From positions 248,001 to 312,000 of the forward strand of contig JAUXTT010000017.1 of NCBI GenBank assembly GCA_030684395.1: a DNA stretch of 64,000 nt. Reading direction: 5' to 3'. Origin of the DNA: Bacteroidota bacterium. Lineage in GTDB: Bacteria > Bacteroidota > Bacteroidia > B-17B0 > Aurantibacillaceae. Below the pieces are notes generated by a model. That model saw nothing but the letters and a program-made list of their open reading frames with translations, was not told the origin of the DNA and did not search any database. The position numbers were made by a program, and so were the translations under genes. Of this stretch, positions 20,378 to 30,600 are shown one piece after another; position 1 is the stretch's first letter, and every line of letters starts with the position of its first letter.

Positions 20378-21115
20378 ATGGAAGCAAGAACACTTGTTGT
20401 AGGAGACATTCACGGGGCATACATTGCGCTAATTCAAGCATTAGAACGTGCAAAGGTTTCTCCGGAAGACCATTTTATTTTTTTGGGAGATTATGTTGAT
20501 GGCTGGAGCCAATCATTTGAAGTTGTTGACTTTCTGCTTGATTTTAAAAAAACACATAAGTGCATTTTCATAAAAGGTAATCATGATGCATGGTGCGAAC
20601 AATGGCTAGCAAACAACATCATTCAGGAACGATGGTTTAATAATGGAGGAGAAGCCACTATAAAAAGCTACAGCAACATTCCTTCAGAAAAGAAAACAGA
20701 ACACATTAACTTCTTCTCGACCTTGGTTAATTATTACACCGACGATAAAAAACGCTTGTTTATTCATGCAGGATTTGCCCACACCAAAGGCCCGCGGTTC
20801 GATCGTTTTGATGCAGATTCAAATTGGGATAAAACTTTATGGGAAACTGCGGTAAGTATGGACAAAAGCATAGCTTACGATTCAGTGTTTTATCCAAAAC
20901 GTTTAAAACTGTTTCGTGAAGTTTTTATAGGGCATACGCTTACCACTGATTATGGGTTTACTATTCCCATGCAAGGCACAAACGTTTGGAACATTGACAC
21001 GGGGGCAGGTTTTAAAGGCAAATTAACGATCATGGATGCCGGCACAAAAGAATTTTGGCAAAGTGATTTTGTGGCTGAACTTTATCCAAATGAAAAAGGC
21101 AGAAACGGCTGCTAG
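20378..21115 (+). CDS. Calcineurin-like metallophosphoesterase (Ser/Thr phosphatase type)
   Basis: VVGDIHGAYIAL, FLGDYVDGW, KGNHDAW motifs; track start 20369 is TTG. Confidence 0.88.
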   Translation: MEARTLVVGDIHGAYIALIQALERAKVSPEDHFIFLGDYVDGWSQSFEVVDFLLDFKKTHKCIFIKGNHDAWCEQWLANNIIQERWFNNGGEATIKSYSNIPSEKKTEHINFFSTLVNYYTDDKKRLFIHAGFAHTKGPRFDRFDADSNWDKTLWETAVSMDKSIAYDSVFYPKRLKLFREVFIGHTLTTDYGFTIPMQGTNVWNIDTGAGFKGKLTIMDAGTKEFWQSDFVAELYPNEKGRNGC

Positions 21116-21138
21116 CATATTTTCAAACCATCTCAATT

Positions 21139-21277
21139 TTAAACACATAGGAGTTGTTGATTATAAAGATTTAGCCAGGGAAGCTTCGCTTCTGACATAG
21201 GGTTCTCTGTGCAAAACTTGTTTTTCTATATCTCCCTTTCCGCATATATATATTTTCCTATGTTCCTATGTGTTTAA
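21139..21277. repeat. Intergenic ~139-bp element with 14-bp terminal inverted repeats TTAAACACATAGGA / TCCTATGTGTTTAA
   Basis: Arms 21139-21152 and 21264-21277 are exact reverse complements; internal GAAGCTTCGCTTC hairpin; partial third copy TATGTGTTTAATTT near 21340. Confidence 0.5.
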
Positions 21278-21370
21278 TTTGCTGCTTCGCCATAGATCAG
21301 CCCATACTAACACAATAATTCCACATTCCTCCCGTTCTGTATGTGTTTAATTTTTTGTATTTTTACCTCA

Positions 21371-22477
21371 ATGCGTCAATTTCGATATTTAATTGTTTCT
21401 TTATTCCTATCGGCTACAGCCATTGCTCAAACTGTTAAATACAGTAATGAGTTTTTAGCTATTGGTGTTGGTGCAAGACAAATGGCCATGGGAAACGCGG
21501 GTATCTCCAGCACAAGAGATGTTACTGCGGGTTACTGGAATCCGGCAGGGCTTACCGGAGTTCAACCCAAATTACAATTGGCATATATGCACTCCGAATA
21601 TTTTGCGGGGATAGCAAAGTACGATTACGGTGCTTTGGCTGCTAAACTGGATAGTCAGAGTGTTGCTGCAATTAGTTTTGTACGTTTTGGTGTAGATAAT
21701 ATTCCTAATACCACTCAGCTAGTAGACGCAAACGGGAATGTGGATTACGATAAGATTTCTAAATTCAGTGCTACCGATTTTGCAGCTATATTAACTTATG
21801 CACGAAAAATAAAAGAGGTAAAAGGTTTAGAGGTTGGTGCCAATGTAAAAATAATTCGCAGGCATTTGGGCGACTTTGGTGGGTCCTGGGGATTTGGTTT
21901 AGACGCAGCAGCAAATTACACATTAAAAGGGTGGAAATTTTCTGCCGTTGGAAGAGATATTACCGGAACTTTTAATGCCTGGACTTATACTTTAGATGAT
22001 GATACTAAAAATACATTCGCTTTAACAGGAAATGATATACCAAAAAACTCAGTAGAGATAACTGTTCCGCGCTTGTTATTAGGCGTTTCGAAAAAGTATT
22101 ATGTATGGAAAGGAAAAATCTCCTTATTAGGAGAAGTATGTTTATTGAATACGTTTGATGGAAAAAGAAATGTTTTAATTAAATCGAAAGCAGTAAGTGT
22201 AGATCCACAATTTGGATTTGAAGCAGGGTATCAAAATTTATTCTTCCTTCGCTTCGGTTTAAACAACATACAGAAATATACAGATATTGATAACAAACCG
22301 CTTACAACTGTTCAGCCTAATATGGGTGCCGGAATAAAGTACAAAATATTTACTTTGGATTATGCTTTCACCAACATAGGCAATGCCTCTATTGCTCCTT
22401 ACAGCCATGTGTTTTCTTTGATTATCGACATCAACCGTACACTGGCAAAACGCAAATCATCAGGCGCTAAAGATTAA
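21371..22477 (+). CDS. PorV/PorQ family outer membrane protein
   Basis: Signal peptide; KYSNEFLAIGVGARQMAMGNAGISSTRDVTAGYWNPAGL typical PorV/PorQ N-terminus; ATG 21371 preferred over 21341. Confidence 0.85.
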   Translation: MRQFRYLIVSLFLSATAIAQTVKYSNEFLAIGVGARQMAMGNAGISSTRDVTAGYWNPAGLTGVQPKLQLAYMHSEYFAGIAKYDYGALAAKLDSQSVAAISFVRFGVDNIPNTTQLVDANGNVDYDKISKFSATDFAAILTYARKIKEVKGLEVGANVKIIRRHLGDFGGSWGFGLDAAANYTLKGWKFSAVGRDITGTFNAWTYTLDDDTKNTFALTGNDIPKNSVEITVPRLLLGVSKKYYVWKGKISLLGEVCLLNTFDGKRNVLIKSKAVSVDPQFGFEAGYQNLFFLRFGLNNIQKYTDIDNKPLTTVQPNMGAGIKYKIFTLDYAFTNIGNASIAPYSHVFSLIIDINRTLAKRKSSGAKD

Positions 22478-22488
22478 GAGCTCATTTA

Positions 22489-23001
22489 ATGCCAAAAATA
22501 TTACTCCTTTCTGATACTCACAACTACCTCGATAAACGTATCGAAAAATACGCAAACACATGTGATGAAATCTGGCATGCGGGTGATGTAGGAACAATAA
22601 GCATCTGTGATGAACTAAAAAAAATAAAACCACTCAGGGCTGTTTATGGAAATATCGACGGGCAAGATGTGCGAAAAGAGTATCCGAAAGATCTCATCTT
22701 TTTTTGCGAAGAAGTAAAAATATACATTACGCATATCGGAGGTTATCCCAACAGATATAGCCTTGATGCAAAAAAAATCATTTTAGAAACTAAACCTCAA
22801 CTCTTTATTTGTGGACACTCTCATATACTGAAAGTAATGTATGATAAAACATTAAGCCTCCTTCACATCAACCCGGGAGCCTGCGGAATTCATGGTTTCC
22901 ATCAAATGAAAACAATGGTGAGATTCGAAATTACAGGTAAAGAAATAAAAAATTTAGAAGTTATTGAATTGGGCTTGAGAAGTGAGATAGTTACAGCTTA
23001 A
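22489..23001 (+). CDS. YfcE-type metallophosphoesterase
   Basis: LLLSDTHNYLD, IWHAGDVG, VYGNIDG, ICGHSHI motifs. Confidence 0.88.
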   Translation: MPKILLLSDTHNYLDKRIEKYANTCDEIWHAGDVGTISICDELKKIKPLRAVYGNIDGQDVRKEYPKDLIFFCEEVKIYITHIGGYPNRYSLDAKKIILETKPQLFICGHSHILKVMYDKTLSLLHINPGACGIHGFHQMKTMVRFEITGKEIKNLEVIELGLRSEIVTA

Positions 23002-24086
23002 ACAAACTTATCTCCTTTTTGCACCTTCACATCATTCACAAAATTGCGGATCTGTTGCTCGTCCTGCTTTTTACAGACAAGTAAAATGCCATCGGCCTCC
23101 ACTACTATGTAATCTTCCAAGCCTTGTATTACAACCAGTTTATCTTTAGCAACATTTACAATACAGTTTTTGGTATCATACAACATTACATTTTTTCCAA
23201 CAACTGCATTGTTTCCTTCACGGTGTTTAATGTGTGTGTATAAACTTCCCCATGTTCCAAGATCGCTCCAGCCTATAATAGATTCTCTTACATAAACATT
23301 TTTTGCTTTTTCCATTACGGAATAATCGATGGAAATATTTTTGCAGGTAATATATGCCTTTTTCAAAAATGCATCTTCTTCAGGTGTGTTGTAGGCATCT
23401 AATCCTTCACGGAAAATGGCAGCCATTTCCGGATCATGTTTTTCAAATGCATTTATGATGGATTTTGTTGACCAAATAAAAATCCCTGAGTTCCACAAAA
23501 AATCGCCGCTTTGCACAAAAAATTTTGCATGTTCAATATCGGGTTTCTCTGCAAAGGTTTTTACTTTTTTAATACGTTTATCTTTTTCCTTTACCGGAGA
23601 ATCAACAAATTGAATATAACCATAACCTGTATCGGGTCTGTGTGGGGTAATACCTAAAGTAACCAAACAATCTTCATTTTCTGCCTTTGCAAAACAAGAT
23701 TTAACCGCCTTTTTAAAAGTATCTTCTTTCGTGATAAGATGGTCTGAAGGAGCAACAATGGTAATTGCTTTTGGGTTTAATTTATTTATTTTATAAGAAG
23801 CGTATGCAATACACGGAGCAGTGTTTTTTCTGGAAGGTTCAGCCAGTACATTTTCTTTCGGGATACCGGGTAGTTGCTTATAAACAAGTTCCTTATACTG
23901 ATCGCTCGTAACAATAAATATATTTTTAACCGGACAAATATCTATAAAACGGTCATACGTCTGTTGAAGTAAAGTTTTCCCTGTTCCAAGAATATCCAAA
24001 AATTGCTTAGGAAAATTACTTCTGCTCATGGGCCAAAATCTGCTTCCAACCCCACCGGCCATTATTACGCAATAATTATTCTTCAT
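22998..24086 (-). CDS. manC: Mannose-1-phosphate guanylyltransferase
   Basis: IMAGGVGSRFWPMSRSNFPKQF pyrophosphorylase signature; FLWNSGIFIW; SVMEKAKNV. Confidence 0.9.
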   Translation of the reverse strand: MKNNYCVIMAGGVGSRFWPMSRSNFPKQFLDILGTGKTLLQQTYDRFIDICPVKNIFIVTSDQYKELVYKQLPGIPKENVLAEPSRKNTAPCIAYASYKINKLNPKAITIVAPSDHLITKEDTFKKAVKSCFAKAENEDCLVTLGITPHRPDTGYGYIQFVDSPVKEKDKRIKKVKTFAEKPDIEHAKFFVQSGDFLWNSGIFIWSTKSIINAFEKHDPEMAAIFREGLDAYNTPEEDAFLKKAYITCKNISIDYSVMEKAKNVYVRESIIGWSDLGTWGSLYTHIKHREGNNAVVGKNVMLYDTKNCIVNVAKDKLVVIQGLEDYIVVEADGILLVCKKQDEQQIRNFVNDVKVQKGDKFV

Positions 24087-24102
24087 AAGTAGTATTGAAG
24101 TT

Positions 24103-24110
24103 CAAAGGTA
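24103..24110 (-). promoter_or_regulatory. Candidate -7 element TACCTTTG upstream of manC
   Basis: Minus-strand TAnnTTTG match, 16 nt upstream of ATG. Confidence 0.4.
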
Positions 24111-24127
24111 CTAAAAATTGAATAAAA

Positions 24128-24153
24128 AAACAGCGCCCATTAAAGCGCTGTTT
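24128..24153. terminator. Rho-independent terminator-like hairpin downstream of 24172-24624
   Basis: AAACAGCGC-ccattaaa-GCGCTGTTT, 9-bp perfect stem followed on the minus strand by an A/T tract. Confidence 0.65.
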
Positions 24154-24171
24154 CCTGTTTATTCGATCGGA

Positions 24172-24624
24172 TTATTTCGTAAAAGTTGCATCAACCGTGT
24201 CCTTTATAGTATTCCCATCATCAATAACATAAGTCATAGTAAACTTATTTGAATTAACCATTTTCCCTTTCCCGTCCAGAACAAATACACTTCCTACTTG
24301 CTGGCCGTCAGGTGCAATCTTAATGCTATCACCATATATAATAGCCTTAGCTTTGTTCTGAAACCCCAGTGCGTATATGTTTTCAATAAGTACGGTATCT
24401 GCAGTGCTATTGATAACATGCACCTGAAATGGCTGAGCCGGAGGATCTCTGCGACTTACTTCCGTACAAGTCCAATCAGCTATAAACCTAAGCTTCGGAT
24501 CGGTTGTTGGGGTGTTTGGAGCAGGATCTTCCTCGTCTTTTTTACAACCAACAGCCAGTATACAAATAAAGACAGTAGCCAAAGCCACTGTCTTTACGTT
24601 TTTTATATTCAAAAAAGCTCTCAT
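24172..24624 (-). CDS. Hypothetical lipoprotein downstream of the 3183-aa adhesin
   Basis: Signal peptide with lipobox-like CILAVGCKKDEE; start codon 4 nt after giant-gene stop. Confidence 0.75.
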   Translation of the reverse strand: MRAFLNIKNVKTVALATVFICILAVGCKKDEEDPAPNTPTTDPKLRFIADWTCTEVSRRDPPAQPFQVHVINSTADTVLIENIYALGFQNKAKAIIYGDSIKIAPDGQQVGSVFVLDGKGKMVNSNKFTMTYVIDDGNTIKDTVDATFTK

Positions 24625-24628
24625 CTGT

Positions 24629-27600
24629 TTATCTTACAACGGTTACATGCCCGGTTAAATTATGCTTATTATTTTTAATATCATAAGCCATAATTTTCCA
24701 AATGTATACATCTTCCTGAACCGGATCTGATTTTCCGTTTACCTTTCCGTCCCAACCTTTACTTAAACTATTCGATTGGAAAATGATTTCTCCCCAACGA
24801 TCAAAAATAAACATTTGAAATCTTTCTTCATCAATGCCAATACCCTGAGGGAAGAATGATTCGTTCTTGCCATCTTCATTCGGGCTGAACGCGTTTGGAA
24901 CATATATAGCAAATTCAGGCTCAATATAAATCTGATGCGTAACATCATCTACACATCCATTAATTGAAGTAACCAGTAAATTTATATCATACAAGCCCGG
25001 TCCTTCGTAATTATGGGTCGGGTTTTGCAAAACAGAAACATTATCAAGTGAAGTTAGTTCTCCAAAATTCCATTCGTACGTTGAAGCCAATGAGCTTCTG
25101 TCGTAGAAACTAATCAGTGGGTCAAATTCAGTTGTATTTAATGGATTATAAGTGAATGCAGCAATTGGGTTAGGATAAACCGTAACGTAAGCCGGCATTG
25201 TTACAACATCCACACATCCCAACGGAGTTGTAACAGTTAATTCAACATCATAAGAAGTACTCTGCAAACCATTAGTTGTGTAAGTGTGTGAGATCAATGC
25301 TCCAAAGCCTTCTGTATTATCTCCAAACGACCACTCATAAACACAATTAGGGAATGCGGCGCCTCCTGAACCGGAAAAAGAAACATCCAGATCAGCACAA
25401 CCGGCAAGGTTGCTTCCAATTAAACTGGCAGTAGGTGTTGGGTTTATAAATATGGTATGATTTACTGAGGTATCCTTAGAACAACCATCAGATGCAGTTA
25501 CTGTAAATATTTGCTGATGATCAGGATCATCCTGAGCAGTTACTGTGGGATTAGGATCTGTCATTCCTCCCGGTGTCCAGCTATAAGTAATTGTTCCGCC
25601 AGCCGAAGTATTTCCACCTGTTGCATTTGCTGACAAGGAAACAAGATCATTGTTACAAACTGTATAACTCTGTGCTGTCATCATTATCGGCGGAAGAGCT
25701 GTTACATCAATTGTTTGACCTGCTATTGGAATACATCCGTTTACATCAACAACCATAACTCCGTAAGTATGTAATGGTGTGGTATAAGAAGGGCGAACCC
25801 AATGTGGTCCGTTTGATAAAGAGCCTGAAGTAGAAGTAAGGGCAGGAACCGGTATGGAATTATGTGTCCATGTCCATGAATAGGGTGGTGTACCGCCTCC
25901 AACGTTCGCAGAAATTTGCGTTGAGTCTCCATAGCAAATAGTTTGATCTGTTGAAGCAACCAATATAACCTGCGAAGGTTGTGCAACCACTGCTACGGAG
26001 TTAAAGAAACAACCATTCGCATCCTGCACATGCACAGCATAAGTACCGGCCATAATACCACTTATAGAATCATTTGGAACCGGGCCTGAAACCAATTGCG
26101 TTCCTCCGGCGGTTGTCCATGTATACACCAGTGGGGCTGTGCCTCCGGTAGCATCCACATCAAGGGCTCCTGTTGCCTGTCCGAAACATTTAGCTGAGTA
26201 GGTTCCCATATTCGCTTCAGTAGGGCCTGCCGCGTTTGGAACAACCACATCAATTCCTATTGCACAACCGTTTAAATCGGTTACATCACAATGATATAAA
26301 TTTGCCGATAAACTATTTGCGCTTGAAAGAACAGAATTTGGCACGTTATTCCAAAGGTATGTATAACCAGGTGTTCCTCCCGTTGCAATAACAGTTGCAC
26401 TACCGTTAGCCAAGCCACATGATGCAGTTGAAACAGTACTATCAAGCAATACCTGAGTTGGCTCGTCAATTGTCGCTATCTGGTTGTCTGTACATCCACG
26501 GAAATCGACTAACGATAAAGTATAAGAACCCGCTTCCAATCCTGAAATAGCTGGTGTTCCCGGGTTAACGAACCCTACATTAGTTGATGTCCAGTTGTAT
26601 GAATAAACAGGTGTACCTCCCGTTGCGGTAACACTAATTTCCCCATCACTTAATCCGAAACAACTGATATCTGTTTCAGTTGGGTTTGAAATCACCAAAG
26701 CCTGTGGCTGGCTAATAATAACAGTAGTAGAATCTTTACAGCCTCGCATATCGGTAACCATTACGGTATAGGTAACACTGCTTCCTATAGGACCAACTCC
26801 AAGGCCGGCAAAATTTACTGAAGTATTAGGGGCAATACCAGCCTGCGTTTGAAGTGGGTTGTATAAACTTATAGTATAAGCATTTATTTCTGAAGCATCC
26901 GAAGGATCGTAGAACCCTCCATTTGCCTGCACTACTGTAGAACCATTAAATAAATTATAACATGTTACATCCTGATAAGAAACGATTCCCGTAACTACAT
27001 CAGTAGGTTCCATAATAAAAACCTGATCACCACCAAAACATCCTGCCGAGTCATAAACTGCAATCGTTGCAAAACCACCCGGTAAGTTTGAAGCAGATAA
27101 GCCCGGCTGAGTAGTTTCTACCCATCCTAAAGATTGATAAGGTAATGTACCACCAAACACCGAAGCAAGTGCCGTACCATTATTGGCCCCAAAACAAGTG
27201 ATCATAGTTGAATCAATAACACTTACTGTTGGACCATCTATATCATTCACAACAGTAGAACTTAACACCTGGCAGCCTATAGCATCGGTTACTGCAATGG
27301 TATATTGTCCACCAACCAAACCCGGATTATATGGAGTTGCAACTCCATTACTCCATGCTATAGTGTGAGGAGTAGCCCCACCCGTAATAACAACATTAGT
27401 AGCGCCATCTGCAAAAAGACAGTGCGAAGAATCTGCTGTTAAAGCAATGGTAAATTCAGGTGGTTCATTAATAAATATAGTTGTTGAATCTTTACATCCA
27501 TTATCATCTGTAACAACAACAGTATGCGAACCTGCACAAAGTGTTACCGGATTATTCACAGTATACTGTGAAGGAGTCCAATGATACATGTATGGTCCTG

Positions 27601-30600
27601 TTCCTCCGCCTACAGTAGCAAAAGCCCCTCCATCACAAATTGGAGGATAAGGTGGTGCATAATTACAAGTGATATCTGTTTTTGTAACACTTAAAGTCAG
27701 AGCAGGCGGTGCCGTTAAAACTACTTGCTCCTGATCAGTACATCCATTATTGTCAGTAACTGTCAATGTATATGTTCCAGCATCCAAATTAATATTATTT
27801 GCTCCAACAAATGAGTTACTCCATGTATATGTATAATTAGCAGTTCCTCCGCTTGCTGACCCTTGAGCAAATGCATCATTTGTATTAAAACAACTTTCAT
27901 TTCCTGAAGTTAAAATAGCTGCAACCAATTGCGTTGGTTCCGTTATGGTTGTGCTGGAGGTTGCCGTACAATTATTAGCATCAGTAATGTTTACTGTATA
28001 AGAGCCTGCACATAATCCTGAAGCGGTTTGTGTTGTTTGTCCACCGGTCCAGGTATATTGTATGGGCAATGTAGCATTTCCTATTATTGCTGCTGCTGAG
28101 CCAATACACTGGTTAAAACAACTTAAATTAACGGTAGTAATACTTGCGGTTAAAGCAGGGGGATCTACAAGGTTTATGGATGTTGTTGCAGTACATCCAT
28201 TTGCATCTGTAACAATTACATTATATGGACCTGCACTTAAGCCCGTTGCATTCGCACTTAGCTGAGCAGGTATTGTTGTCCAGGAATATGAATAGCCTGC
28301 ACCCGGGGTTCCGCCTAATGCACCGGCTGTTCCTGTACCGTTATTTCCACCGTTACATTTTGGGTCCACACCTGAGGCATTTGCTATAAGTAAAGTCGGT
28401 TCGGTAATAGTAACACCTGTTGAGGCGACACAACCATTTTGATCTGTTGCGGATACAGTATAAATGCCAGCACATAAATTTGTAGCACTTGTTGTAACTG
28501 ATCCATTTTGCCATGCGTAGGTATAAGGGCCAATTCCTCCAACAACATTTACGGTTGCCGTTCCATCGCAACCTCCATTACAAAGAACATTTGTTGAAGC
28601 GGTTATTGTTGCAACAGGCCCTGCAAGGTCTGTTATTGTAACAGGATATGCCTGAGTACAATTATTATTATCTTTAATCGTAATTGTATAAGTACCTGCA
28701 GCTAAATTTGTGAAATCCCCCGGATTAATAAAAGCACCTGCATTTAGTGCAAAAGAATAGGTTCCTGCACCACCCGATCCCGTAACTGAAATAGATCCAT
28801 CTGATTGATTACAGTGTGAACTTGCGACAACAGGTGTTATAGTAAGAAGTGTTGGTTCGGTTATGGTTCTTGTTCCGGTAACAGTACATCCATGCGCATC
28901 TGTAACTGTTAAAGAATACGTTCCAATCGGAAGTGAACTAATATTAGCAGTTGCACCAACAAATGGTGACCAAACATAATTATAACTTAAAGTTCCTCCG
29001 TTTACTGTAGCACTAATAGTTCCATCATTACCACCATTACAACTTACATTCGTTGATACAAATGTTAATGTTAAAGGCAATGGTTCCGTAACTGCAGCAT
29101 TTGCTGTAGCTGTGCAGCCAAAGTTATCTGTAATATTAACAGTATATGTTCCCGTAGTTAATCCTGAAGCTGTAGCTGCATTGCCACCACTTGGTGTCCA
29201 GGTATAAGAATAAGAAGTTGCTGCCGTTGCACTCATTGACACCGTTATGCTTCCATCACTTCCTCCATTACAACTAACCTGAGTAACAGATGAGATTGTT
29301 GCAGTACCACCAGGGGTAATACCAATTGCAGTGTTTCCTGTGGCAGTACAATTATTGGCATCCGTTACAGTAACCGAATAATTTCCTGCAACAACACCAA
29401 TTGTTGTTGCCCCTGTGCCACCTGCAGGAGTCCAGGCATAAGTGTAACCTCCGGTTCCTCCTGCTGCTGTTGCTGTTGCTGTTCCATTAGCAGCAGTACA
29501 ATTTGCATTAACAGAAGACATTACAACTGAAACCACGGTAGGTTGACTTAAAGTAACCGGAACAGGGAAAGTACATCCATTGTTATCCCTTACTGTAACT
29601 GTATATACTCCCGCTGTTAAACCTGTAAATGCACCGCTGGCTCCAAAAGCACCACCATTTAATGAATACTGGTATGCAGGTGTTCCGTTTAAACCTCCTA
29701 CTGTTAAAGAACCATTTGTGCCGGCATTACACAACGGATCTGCTTGTGTAATGATAGACCCTGTCAAAAGTGTAGGCTGAGTAATACTTACTGTTTGAGT
29801 TGCGCTACAAGTGGCCGCATCTATTACAGTTACAGTATAGGTTCCGAGTGCAAGGTTGGTAAATATCCCCGTAAGATTTGAAGTCCCGGTATTTAATGTA
29901 TAAGTAAACCCGCCTGCACCTCCGGCAGCTGTAAAGGTTGCTGTACCATCGGAACCTCCATTGCAACTCACATTTGTTTGGGCTGTTAAGACAACCGTTG
30001 GAGCTCCAACGTTTCCAACTGTAATAGTATTAGTTACTAAACAATTGTTTGCATCCTTAACTGTAACGGTATAAGTAGCGGGCAACAATGAATTAAACGA
30101 AGTACTCGCCTGATAAGTTGTTCCACCATCAATAGAATACTGAAAAGCTGAAGTACCGCCGGTAACTGCCCCCACTGTAATCACACCGTTGGCGGCACCA
30201 CAATTTGCAGGTGTTTGTGTTAATGCAACTGCAGTTGGTCCTGCTGTATTTCCAATCACAGGATTTACAGTAAGCAAACATCCATTAGCATCTGATACTG
30301 TTATTGTATGAGTTCCCGCTGCAAGGTTGGTATAGTTTGTAGTTGTTGTAAAAGCTCCGGCTAAATCCAATTGGAAAGTAATAGTAGGTGTACCTCCTGT
30401 TGTGGCACCAACGTTTAATGATCCATTTGTATTACCGCAAGTAGAATTGGTTGGAGTAACAACCTGTGCTGTTGGGCCAGGAGTATTTGCCACTGCAACT
30501 GTTTGCGAGAACTGACATCCGTTTGCATCCTGCACTAAAACAGTATGTGTGGTTGCGGATAAATTTATAAAACCAGTTCCGGCCTGTAAAGCCCCACCAT

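Noticed and set aside
20369-23001. Two metallophosphoesterases (20378-21115, 22489-23001) considered as a duplicated pair
   Set aside because: They belong to different subfamilies (PPP-like versus YfcE-like) with no close similarity.
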